From assembly GCF_001517585.1 (NCBI RefSeq), contig NZ_FBYC01000004.1:2499501-2563500 (forward strand): a stretch of 64,000 bases of DNA. The letters run 5' to 3'. Source of the stretch: Roseibaca calidilacus (GTDB lineage Bacteria > Pseudomonadota > Alphaproteobacteria > Rhodobacterales > Rhodobacteraceae). Position 1 is the first letter of the stretch, and each line of letters starts with the position of its first letter. Made by a program: the position numbers and the translations under genes. The notes under the pieces were generated by a model. The model did not search any database, had not been told where the DNA came from, and saw only the letters and a list, made by a program, of their open reading frames with translations. This document shows, piece by piece, positions 56,926 through 64,000 of the stretch.

Positions 56926-57740
56926 TACAACGCCGCCCCTTCTTGTTGGCGCTTGCCATGCTTTGTCATCAACTCGACAGCAAGCTCTCTATACGCGACC
57001 GCGCCTTTTGACTGCGGATCATATTGCAACACCGGAATGGCGTAAGAGGGCGCTTCGGACACCCGCACATTGCGCGGGATCATGGTTTGCAGCACCAGAT
57101 CGCCCAAATTATCGCGCGCATCTGCTTCAACCTGCTGCGCAAGGTTGTTACGGCGGTCATACATGGTCAGCAAGATACCCTCTATCCGCAAATTGGCATT
57201 GGCGGTTTCCCGCAATTCCCGGATGCTGAGCATAAGCTGCGACAGCCCTTCCAGCGCAAAAAACTCTGCCTGCAAAGGCACTAGCACGGAGTGCGCCGCA
57301 ACCATGGCATTGACGGTCAGCAAATTCAGCGAAGGTGGGCAGTCGATCAGAATATAGTCAAAATCTGCCGAGGTGATCGCCGGTTGGCGCAGCGCGTCTT
57401 GCAGCAGGTAAGTGCGCCGCGCGCGCGACATCAGCTCTATATCCGCAGAGGACAAATCCGTTGTCGCAGGCACCACCCAAAGCGGGCTTTCCCCAATCTG
57501 CCGCATGATTTCTGCCGCTGGCACATCGCCAAAGATCAGGTCATAGGTGGTGTGCCGCCGCGTGCTGCCCTCTATCCCCAACCCGGTAGACGCGTTGCCC
57601 TGCGGGTCAATGTCGATCAGCAATGTCTTCAGCCCCGCTTCCGCCAAGGCCGCGGCAAGGTTGATTGCGGTTGTGGTTTTGCCAACCCCGCCTTTCTGAT
57701 TCGCAATCGCAATGACCCGCGTTTTCGGCTGGCTAGACAC
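56925..57740 (-). CDS. parA: Chromosome partitioning ATPase ParA
   Basis: Walker-type ATPase (271 residues) that moves ParB-parS complexes. The deviant Walker A KGGVGKTT is at 16-23 with the signature Lys16, and FDYILIDCPPSLNLLTVNAM is the Walker B region. Overlaps the rsmG stop codon region by eight bases (57733-57740) and runs into parB. Confidence 0.98.
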   Translation of the reverse strand: MSSQPKTRVIAIANQKGGVGKTTTAINLAAALAEAGLKTLLIDIDPQGNASTGLGIEGSTRRHTTYDLIFGDVPAAEIMRQIGESPLWVVPATTDLSSADIELMSRARRTYLLQDALRQPAITSADFDYILIDCPPSLNLLTVNAMVAAHSVLVPLQAEFFALEGLSQLMLSIRELRETANANLRIEGILLTMYDRRNNLAQQVEADARDNLGDLVLQTMIPRNVRVSEAPSYAIPVLQYDPQSKGAVAYRELAVELMTKHGKRQQEGAAL

Positions 57741-58347
57741 GTTGGATATCCTTCAAGGCTAAAATGCGCGCCGATGCATCGGTCGTGCTAACATGACTTG
57801 TCACTTGAAAATGCCACTCTGCGCGCGCCGCTTCAAGCTCTGCCGCGTGGTTTTTGCCTTTTGGCAACAAAGCGCACCCGCCCGGGGCAATGTGGCGGGC
57901 CACAAGAGGTAAAAGCTGCGGCAACGGCGCCAGCGCGCGGGCGCTTACAATCTGAGCAGAAAGCGGGGCAAGCCGTTCCGCGCGTTCTATGCGCACGGTC
58001 AGGTTCAGGGCGAATTCCTGTTTGCACACAAGCAAAAAGGCGGCTTTTCGTTTGTCGCTTTCAACCAGCGTAAAGCTGCAATCCGGCATCAACTCTAACG
58101 CAAGAATCGCACAGACAATACCGGGCAAGCCACCGCCAGAGCCAAGATCAGCCCATGTGGTTGCAGTGCGGTCCGCATGGTCGAAAACCTGCATGGAATC
58201 AACAACATGCCGTTCCCAAAGATCACTCAAGGTTGACGCTGCAACAAGGTTTATCCGTGGGTTCCAGCGGCGCACAAGGTCAGCATAGGCATGCAGCCTA
58301 TCCAATGTTTCACGTGAAACATTGCTGCTGGCTGAATGCAGATTCAT
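57733..58347 (-). CDS. rsmG: 16S rRNA (guanine-N7) methyltransferase RsmG
   Basis: Methylates G527 of 16S rRNA (E. coli numbering); 204 residues. SAM-binding motif [35 protein letters not shown] is typical, as is [12 protein letters not shown] ahead of it. The protein begins with nine unusual residues before VSRETLDRL; the parS palindrome encodes codons 9-14. Part of the mnmE-mnmG-rsmG-parA-parB block. Confidence 0.94.
   Translation of the reverse strand: MNLHSASSNVSRETLDRLHAYADLVRRWNPRINLVAASTLSDLWERHVVDSMQVFDHADRTATTWADLGSGGGLPGIVCAILALELMPDCSFTLVESDKRKAAFLLVCKQEFALNLTVRIERAERLAPLSAQIVSARALAPLPQLLPLVARHIAPGGCALLPKGKNHAAELEAARAEWHFQVTSHVSTTDASARILALKDIQRV
58306..58321. other. parS site 2
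   Basis: Perfect 16-base parS palindrome TGTTTCACGTGAAACA, inside the 5' end of rsmG. It lies about 0.6 kb from parA and 5 kb from the proposed origin. Confidence 0.95.
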
Positions 58348-60206
58348 GCCCTAGCCCGGCTGGGAAGGGACTGCACACGCGCCAACACAAGCACCAAGGC
58401 TGCTGGCGTCATTCCGTCTATTCTGCCGGCCTGCGCCATTGTTTTGGGCCTTGCGCGCGACAACTTCTCGGCCAGCTCCCGCGACAACCCATTGATTGTG
58501 CGATAATCTATACCATCGGGGATCGCCCGGGCCTCATCCGCGCGGAGGGACGCAATCTGGTTTTCCTGCCGTTGCAAATAGGCAGCGTAGATCATCTCTC
58601 GACCAAGCTGGGTGCGCGTCTCGGCGTCAATCGCTGACAGTTCCGGCTCCAGAACCTCTAGCACGTCAAAGCCAAAGCCCGGCAGCCCCAACAGGTCAAG
58701 CGCGGTGCGACGGGTGCCGTCCTCGCTAATCTTGTAGCCAGCGCGCCGCAACTGCGCGGGGGTATAGCTGTGGGCACGCAAGGCCTCTCTGGCAGATTCG
58801 AGGCGTGCGTTCTTTTCCTGAAACGCAGCGCGCCGCTCCTCACTAATACAGCCATGCGCCAAGCCAAGCGGCGTAAGCCGTTGATCCGCATTATCTGCGC
58901 GCAAGGACAGACGGTATTCGGCACGCGACGTGAACATGCGATACGGCTCTGACACACCGCGCGCTGTCAGATCATCGATCATCACACCAATATAGCTATC
59001 TGCGCGGCTAAACTTCAGTGCGTCTTGCTCCAAAGCCAAGCTTGCCGCATTCAGTCCGGCAACAAGCCCTTGGGCGCCCGCCTCTTCATACCCTGTCGTT
59101 CCGTTAATCTGACCGGCCAAGAACAATCCGGGCATGGCCGACAATTGCAATGTCAGATCCAGCGCGCGCGGGTCGATATAGTCATATTCAATCGCATAGC
59201 CCGGTTGCAGGATTTCAACGTGCTCCAACCCCCGAATGGTGCGGACATATGCTTCCTGCACCTCTGCCGGAAGCGATGTCGAAATGCCGTTGGGATAAAC
59301 CGTATCATCGTCCAACCCTTCGGGTTCCAAGAAGATCTGATGCGACTCCTTATCGGCAAATCGGGTGATCTTGTCCTCTATCGAAGGGCAATACCGTGGC
59401 CCGACACCTTCTATATGGCCACCATACATTGCAGAACGCGACAGGTTCTCGCGCACAATTTGGTGCGTGTTTTCATTGGTATGGGTAATCGCGCAGGAAA
59501 TCTGCGGCGCGATTGTCTGCTGTGTCAGGAAAGACATATAGGCCGGGTCATCATCACCCGGTTGCTGTTCCAAACAGTCCCAATCAATGCTGGACCCCCG
59601 CAAACGCGGTGGTGTCCCGGTCTTCAAGCGCCCCATCGGCAAATCAAGCCCGCGCAATTGCTTGGCCAAAACGGTCGATGCCGCATTGCCCATACGGCCC
59701 GCAGCAAAGCTATGATCGCCGATAAAGACCTTGCCGCCCAGAAACGTGCCGGTTGTCAGCACCACGGCTTTCGCACTCAAGGCACTGTCAGAGCCAAGCT
59801 GAACACCGACAACCTTGCCGGATTTCACGTCCAAGGCGGTCACCTCAGCCTCGATTACCGACAGGTTGGGCTGGTCAGCCACGATACGGCTGATTGCGTG
59901 GCGGTAGCGGGCGCGGTCGGCCTGCACGCGCGGCCCTTGAACGGCCGGACCTTTGGACCGGTTCAACAAGCGATACTGGATCGCCGCATAATCGGCGGCG
60001 CGCCCCATAGCACCATCAAGCGCGTCAATTTCACGCACAAGATGGCCCTTACCCAAACCGCCAAAGGCCGGGTTGCATGACATCACGCCAAGGTCATCTT
60101 TGCGGAACGTAACCAAAGCGGTCGCTGCGCCCATGCGGGCTGCGGCCAATGCCGCTTCCACACCAGCATGACCGCCGCCAACAACGATTACGTCAAATTG
60201 TTTCAC
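58344..60206 (-). CDS. mnmG: tRNA modification enzyme MnmG (GidA)
   Basis: FAD-dependent partner of MnmE in the cmnm5 wobble uridine modification (620 residues from the start chosen). FAD-binding GGGHAG is at 10-15; IIRQEN-like insertion and the [22 protein letters not shown] and [14 protein letters not shown] motifs with the catalytic Cys are present. GTG at 60206 gives [12 protein letters not shown] with AGGAG eight bases upstream; that GTG is part of a parS palindrome. An earlier ATG at 60233 would add nine residues. Confidence 0.95.
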   Translation of the reverse strand: MKQFDVIVVGGGHAGVEAALAAARMGAATALVTFRKDDLGVMSCNPAFGGLGKGHLVREIDALDGAMGRAADYAAIQYRLLNRSKGPAVQGPRVQADRARYRHAISRIVADQPNLSVIEAEVTALDVKSGKVVGVQLGSDSALSAKAVVLTTGTFLGGKVFIGDHSFAAGRMGNAASTVLAKQLRGLDLPMGRLKTGTPPRLRGSSIDWDCLEQQPGDDDPAYMSFLTQQTIAPQISCAITHTNENTHQIVRENLSRSAMYGGHIEGVGPRYCPSIEDKITRFADKESHQIFLEPEGLDDDTVYPNGISTSLPAEVQEAYVRTIRGLEHVEILQPGYAIEYDYIDPRALDLTLQLSAMPGLFLAGQINGTTGYEEAGAQGLVAGLNAASLALEQDALKFSRADSYIGVMIDDLTARGVSEPYRMFTSRAEYRLSLRADNADQRLTPLGLAHGCISEERRAAFQEKNARLESAREALRAHSYTPAQLRRAGYKISEDGTRRTALDLLGLPGFGFDVLEVLEPELSAIDAETRTQLGREMIYAAYLQRQENQIASLRADEARAIPDGIDYRTINGLSRELAEKLSRARPKTMAQAGRIDGMTPAALVLVLARVQSLPSRARA

Positions 60207-60214
60207 GTGAAACA
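60199..60214. other. parS site 3
   Basis: Perfect parS palindrome TGTTTCACGTGAAACA that contains the mnmG GTG start codon and sits between its Shine-Dalgarno and the coding region. About 3.5 kb from the proposed origin. Confidence 0.95.
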
Positions 60215-60217
60215 CTC

Positions 60218-61501
60218 CTACTTGCCGATGCAAAAGCTGCTGAAGATATCACCCAAAACATCTTCAACATCGACCGCGCCAATCAGCGAATCAAGCGCAT
60301 TAATCGCAAGACGAATATCCGCCGCCACCAGTTCTGCGATATAATCCTGTTGGGTGATTTTATCAATCGCGTCGGACAGCGCGACAAGCGCCTGTTGCAT
60401 GGCCTGATGGTGGCGTTGACGAATAGTAACCCCGTCGCGCGCCGTCATGTTGGAAAGCCGTTCGGTAATCTGCGCCAACAGCCAATCCAACCCTTGCCCG
60501 GTATGCGCCGAAATTCCATCTGTGCTGCCTGTCAGGTCCGCCTTGCTGCGGACGACAATATCTTGGTCGGACAGGGTTGTTGGGGCCGAAGGGTCGTCGG
60601 CAGGGTGCAGGATAATCCGCAAATCCGCCTGCTCTGCGCGTGCCCTGCCCCGCGCTATGCCGATGGCTTCGACCTGCTCTGTCGTCTCACGCAGTCCGGC
60701 AGTGTCCAGAAAGGTCACGGCAAAGCCCCCGACATCCATACGCACTTCCAGAACATCGCGGGTCGTGCCGGCAATGTCGGAAGTGATCGCCGCGTCCCGA
60801 CCAGCCAAAGCGTTGAGAAGGCTAGATTTTCCGGCATTCACTGGCCCAACCAAGGCCACTTCGAACCCCGATTGCACGCGTTCACGCGCGCGCCCGCCCG
60901 CCAGTTCGTCTTGCAGCTGCACCACAACGGCGCGCAGTTCAGACAGGATCAGCGCATCAAAATTGCCGACATCTTCCTCGACAAAATCGATTGATGTTTC
61001 GACCAGCGCAGCCGCCTTGACCAAATGCGCCCGCCAGCCAGCAACAACGCGCCCAATGGCACCGTCCAGCACACGCAGCGCCTGGCGGCGTTGGCTTTCG
61101 GTTTCTGCCTCTAGCAGATCGCTCAGCGCCTCGACCTGGGTCAGGTCCATCATGCCATTGTCCAGCGCGCGGCGGGTGAATTCGCCGGGCTGAGCCAGCC
61201 GCAAACCGTAATCCGTGGCTAGGCAGCGTTCCACCGCGGCAACGGTCGCCATGCTGCCATGGACCATCAATTCAGCCACATCTTCGCCTGTAAAGCTGGC
61301 CCCGCGCGCGAAACACAGGACAAGCGCCGAATCCAGCCGTTCGCCTTCGCCGTCGCGCAACATGCGCAACCCCGCTTCGCGCAGGGGTGGCAGCGGGCCT
61401 GCCATGGCGCGCGCAACATCATGCGCGCGCGGGCCGGATATGCGGATAACAGCAATGCCCGATTTTCCACGGGCCGAGGCCAGCGCGAAAATCGTGTCCA
61501 T
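60218..61501 (-). CDS. mnmE: tRNA modification GTPase MnmE (TrmE)
   Basis: GTPase partner of MnmG (427 residues). N-terminal formyl-THF-binding domain ([24 protein letters not shown]), P-loop GPVNAGKS at 219-226 with [17 protein letters not shown] as switch region, and the C-terminal Cys in FCIGK that is needed for activity. Followed by mnmG after 11 bases. Confidence 0.97.
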   Translation of the reverse strand: MDTIFALASARGKSGIAVIRISGPRAHDVARAMAGPLPPLREAGLRMLRDGEGERLDSALVLCFARGASFTGEDVAELMVHGSMATVAAVERCLATDYGLRLAQPGEFTRRALDNGMMDLTQVEALSDLLEAETESQRRQALRVLDGAIGRVVAGWRAHLVKAAALVETSIDFVEEDVGNFDALILSELRAVVVQLQDELAGGRARERVQSGFEVALVGPVNAGKSSLLNALAGRDAAITSDIAGTTRDVLEVRMDVGGFAVTFLDTAGLRETTEQVEAIGIARGRARAEQADLRIILHPADDPSAPTTLSDQDIVVRSKADLTGSTDGISAHTGQGLDWLLAQITERLSNMTARDGVTIRQRHHQAMQQALVALSDAIDKITQQDYIAELVAADIRLAINALDSLIGAVDVEDVLGDIFSSFCIGK

Positions 61502-61505
61502 GGCC

Positions 61506-62795
61506 TTAGGCGTTCATCGAATCGAAGAAATCGCTGTTCGTCTTCGTCTGTTTCAGCTTGGAAATCAGGAATTCGATGGCGTCTGTGGTGCCCATCGGGT
61601 TCAGAATGCGGCGCAGAACAAAGGTTTTTTGCAGATCGTTCTTGTCGATCAGCAAGTCTTCTTTGCGGGTGCCGGATTTCAGAATATCCATGGCCGGGAA
61701 CACGCGCTTGTCGGCGACCTTGCGGTCCAGCACGATTTCAGAGTTACCGGTGCCCTTGAATTCTTCGAAGATCACTTCATCCATGCGAGAGCCGGTATCG
61801 ATAAGCGCGGTTGCGATGATCGACAGCGACCCACCTTCTTCGATATTGCGCGCCGCGCCAAAGAACCGCTTGGGGCGTTGCAGGGCGTTCGCATCCACAC
61901 CGCCGGTCAGCACTTTGCCCGACGACGGCACAACGGTGTTAAAGGCGCGCCCAAGGCGCGTGATAGAGTCGAGCAAGATCACCACATCGCGCTTGTGTTC
62001 TACAAGGCGCTTGGCTTTTTCGATGACCATCTCTGCCACGGCCACATGGCGTGTGGCGGGTTCGTCGAAGGTCGAAGCGATCACCTCCCCCTTCACCGAG
62101 CGCTGCATATCCGTCACCTCTTCCGGGCGTTCGTCAATCAACAGCACGATCAGGTAACATTCAGGGTGGTTCTTGGCGATGCTGTGGGCAATGTTCTGCA
62201 ACAACACGGTTTTACCCGTGCGCGGCGGGGCCACGATCAGCGCGCGCTGGCCTTTACCCAAGGGCGACACAAGGTCGATAATCCGGGCAGAACGGTCCTT
62301 GGTGGCGGGGTCGTCGGTTTCCATCCACAGACGTTCATCCGGGTAAAGCGGCGTCAGGTTATCGAAATGCACCTTATGGCGCGACTTGGCCGGGTCATCG
62401 AAATTGATCTGCGTGACCTTGGTAATCGCAAAATATCGTTCATTTTCTGACGGAGCCTGAATGACGCCTTCGATCGTGTCGCCCGTGCGCAGCGAATACT
62501 GCCGGATCATATCGGGAGAGACATAGATGTCATCGGGGCCGGGCAGATAGTTCGCCTCGGGCGCGCGCAAAAAGCCGAAACCATCTTGCAGCACTTCCAG
62601 CACACCTTCGCCGGAAACCTCCCACCCCTCCTCTGCGCGTTCCTTCAGGATAGAGAACATCATCTCGCCCTTGCGCATGGAGGGCGCGTTCTCGATCTCC
62701 AGCTCTTCGGCGAGGGCCAACAGTTCTGCGGGGCTTTTCGCCTTCAGATCGGACAGGTTCAGCCGTTCGATTTGGTCAAGGTCAGTGTCGAGCAT
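61506..62795 (-). CDS. rho: Transcription termination factor Rho
   Basis: Hexameric RNA helicase (429 residues). N-terminal domain with [35 protein letters not shown], the cold-shock-like RNA-binding domain ([22 protein letters not shown]), and the ATPase with Walker A APPRTGKT at 189-196 and the [13 protein letters not shown] Walker B region; the R-loop/arginine-finger [19 protein letters not shown]-type segment is intact. A 127-base leader lies upstream of hemJ's end. Upstream gene of mnmE. Confidence 0.97.
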   Translation of the reverse strand: MLDTDLDQIERLNLSDLKAKSPAELLALAEELEIENAPSMRKGEMMFSILKERAEEGWEVSGEGVLEVLQDGFGFLRAPEANYLPGPDDIYVSPDMIRQYSLRTGDTIEGVIQAPSENERYFAITKVTQINFDDPAKSRHKVHFDNLTPLYPDERLWMETDDPATKDRSARIIDLVSPLGKGQRALIVAPPRTGKTVLLQNIAHSIAKNHPECYLIVLLIDERPEEVTDMQRSVKGEVIASTFDEPATRHVAVAEMVIEKAKRLVEHKRDVVILLDSITRLGRAFNTVVPSSGKVLTGGVDANALQRPKRFFGAARNIEEGGSLSIIATALIDTGSRMDEVIFEEFKGTGNSEIVLDRKVADKRVFPAMDILKSGTRKEDLLIDKNDLQKTFVLRRILNPMGTTDAIEFLISKLKQTKTNSDFFDSMNA

Positions 62796-62922
62796 GAAAA
62801 ATCCAGTTCGCCCGCAGGCATTACGGGTCAGTCAAAGGTCACGATGTGTCACCGGAAGCGCATTCCGCCGGACGGCAGAGCACTTTGGCGTTACCGCAAT
62901 GGCAGCATGAAGTCAATCATGT

Positions 62923-63360
62923 CTAGATCTTCACCACGACAGAGATGACGATAATCACCATCATAAGCGTCGGAACTTCGTTCATCATGCGGTATTGGCG
63001 GCCCGTCAGGGTGTTGCCGTCAGCTTCAAAGATGCGACGGCGCTTGGCGCACCACATGTGAAACCATGTCATCGCGATCAATGCCGCGAATTTCGAGTAT
63101 GGCCAGATCGCACCAGTGTCCAATACCCAAGGCATGGCCGCCATAGTCAGCCCTGTCGCCCAAGCCACGATCATGGCCGGGTTCATGATAACCCGCAGAA
63201 GCTTGTCTTCCATGACCTTGAAGGTTGCGCTCATCTCTGCGCTGGCGCCGCGTTCAACATGGTAGACGAACAAGCGTGGCAAGTAGAACAGACCTGCCAT
63301 CCAGCTAATTACAGCCATGATGTGCAGGGCTTTGATCCATGGGTAAAGCGTGGCGAGCAT
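62923..63360 (-). CDS. hemJ: Protoporphyrinogen oxidase HemJ
   Basis: Four-helix membrane protein (145 residues) that oxidises protoporphyrinogen IX, the HemG/HemY-independent type common in alphaproteobacteria. The pattern YPWIKALHIMAVISWMAGLFYLPRLFVYH carries the conserved His, followed by LLRVIMNPAMIVAWATGL, WFHMWCAKRRRIF and RMMNEVPTLMMVIIVI. Together with hemF it supplies two late steps of heme synthesis in this window. It sits at the left flank of the proposed origin. Confidence 0.92.
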   Translation of the reverse strand: MLATLYPWIKALHIMAVISWMAGLFYLPRLFVYHVERGASAEMSATFKVMEDKLLRVIMNPAMIVAWATGLTMAAMPWVLDTGAIWPYSKFAALIAMTWFHMWCAKRRRIFEADGNTLTGRQYRMMNEVPTLMMVIIVISVVVKI

Positions 63361-63369
63361 GTTTGGCCC

Positions 63370-63740
63370 CTTTCGACCCTTCTATATAAAAAGAAAAGAA
63401 TAAAGGAAATGATGATGTAGATAGAGCCTGTGGATATGGGGATTACAGGTTTGCCCACAGTGATATCCACAGCCGGGCGCAGTCTGCGATCTTGTTTCAC
63501 CCTTGTTAACTATATGTAAATAAGAGAAAAACAAAAGATCAAAAAAAGAACACGCCGTATCTGGGCAGCGCGGGTGCATTTTATCCACAACCGCCGGTTT
63601 GTGCCGCCAACAGGTGGATAACCTGTGCCCTGAACTTGCAAGATTTGTGGGAACATGCCAGCACCTTGCCAGTTGCGGGGGTCATGCCCATTTTACACCC
63701 GGCTTCGCCCGGTTCTGTGCACAAGGATATCCACATGGGT
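63370..63740. other. Probable chromosomal replication origin (oriC)
   Basis: A 370-base gene-free stretch between hemJ and maf. DnaA boxes: one perfect TTATCCACA (63581-63589), ATATCCACA at 63463-63471 and 63727-63735, its complement TGTGGATAT at 63429-63437, and GGTGGATAA (complement form) at 63613-63621. AT-rich segments lie at 63380-63425 and 63505-63550, candidates for the unwinding element. The TTAA-N7-TAAA at 63506-63520 is one base off a CtrA box. Gene neighbourhood (rho, mnmE, mnmG, parAB on one side, maf on the other) is the classic alphaproteobacterial origin context. Confidence 0.85.
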
Positions 63741-64000
63741 CTTGTTCTGGCGTCTGCCTCTGCCATCCGGGCCGAGATGTTGCGCCGCGCGGGTGTTGCG
63801 GTTCAGGTGCAACCCGCGCGGATAGACGAAGGCGCGATCCGTGACGCGCTTCTGGCCGAAGCGGCGCAACCGCGCGACATTGCCGATGCGCTGGCAGAGG
63901 GCAAGGCGCGCAAGGTTTCCGGCCGCCACGCTGGTTTGGTTCTGGGGTGCGATCAGGTTTTGTCGCTGAAGGGGCGGATTTTCGAAAAGCCCGTGACGGC
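63735..64000 (+). CDS. maf: Maf-family nucleotide pyrophosphatase (partial)
   Basis: N-terminal 88 residues only; the gene runs off the right edge. It begins MGLVLASASAIRAEMLRRAGV, typical of Maf-type nucleotide pyrophosphatases, which hydrolyse dTTP, UTP or modified nucleotides and affect septum formation. LVLGCDQVLSLKGRIFEKP is the active-site segment with the catalytic Asp. Its ATG overlaps the last bases of a DnaA box (63727-63735). In this phylum it usually heads a maf-aroE-coaE-dnaQ run. Confidence 0.9.
   Translation, partial: MGLVLASASAIRAEMLRRAGVAVQVQPARIDEGAIRDALLAEAAQPRDIADALAEGKARKVSGRHAGLVLGCDQVLSLKGRIFEKPVT

Overview
The window is high-GC, densely packed chromosomal DNA of an alphaproteobacterium, almost certainly a member of the Rhodobacteraceae (Rhodobacter/Roseobacter relatives). 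The evidence is gene content and order: a petABC cytochrome bc1 operon, grpE-hrcA next to rph-rdgB-ridA-hemW, rho-mnmE-mnmG-rsmG-parA-parB leading to the replication origin, a pleD-type diguanylate cyclase divergent from a DUF3572 gene, a 2-domain-like trimeric porin, DddL-type DMSP lyase and a urease cluster in the order ureD-A-J-B-C-E-F-G. Genus cannot be fixed from the sequence. No rRNA, CRISPR array, insertion sequence or prophage was seen.

Layout. 0-6.4 kb: a glutathione transferase-like gene, petABC, a DMT-family exporter, enolase and a small unknown gene. 6.4-13.3 kb (mostly minus strand): an intergenic palindromic element, pnp, hemF, a cation/proton antiporter with a cyclic-nucleotide-binding tail and an N-formylglutamate amidohydrolase. 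13.4-14.5 kb: tRNA-Val(GAC), rpmJ and dddL. 14.5-21.5 kb (minus): a yejABEF peptide importer operon ending in a glycosyltransferase. 21.6-24.2 kb: membrane cytochrome c, pheA, aroC. 24.2-25.4 kb: a compact type II restriction-modification pair (BglII-like nuclease plus MT-A70 methylase), less GC-rich than its surroundings. 25.5-28.9 kb: TPP riboswitch and thiBPQ. 28.9-31 kb: yggS, a truncated porin, a tiny lipoprotein and a full porin. 31.2-36.5 kb: a DUF3576 lipoprotein, leuS-lptE-holA, a glutathione transferase. 36.5-37.4 kb: an AT-richer islet with a probable BECR-fold nuclease. 37.4-45.8 kb: msrA, a PfkB kinase, small envelope genes, nitroreductase, methylmalonyl-CoA epimerase, a response regulator, aspS, pleD. 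45.8-51.3 kb: urease. 51.4-56 kb: grpE-hrcA and rph-rdgB-ridA-hemW. 56-64 kb: parB, parA, rsmG, mnmG, mnmE, rho, hemJ, then a DnaA-box-rich AT-rich stretch that fits oriC, and the start of maf.

The right end is the best-integrated part: the ParA/ParB proteins, three copies of the parS palindrome and the origin sit within 10 kb of each other, and in two cases the parS sequence itself supplies the GTG start codon of the gene it overlaps (ridA and mnmG). The most interesting accessory elements are the restriction-modification pair, the orphan BECR-like nuclease islet, a porin remnant with its small lipoprotein neighbour, and a thiamine riboswitch whose downstream hairpin visibly masks the thiB ribosome binding site. 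I found no multi-gene system that I would call undescribed; the rest is ordinary housekeeping DNA.
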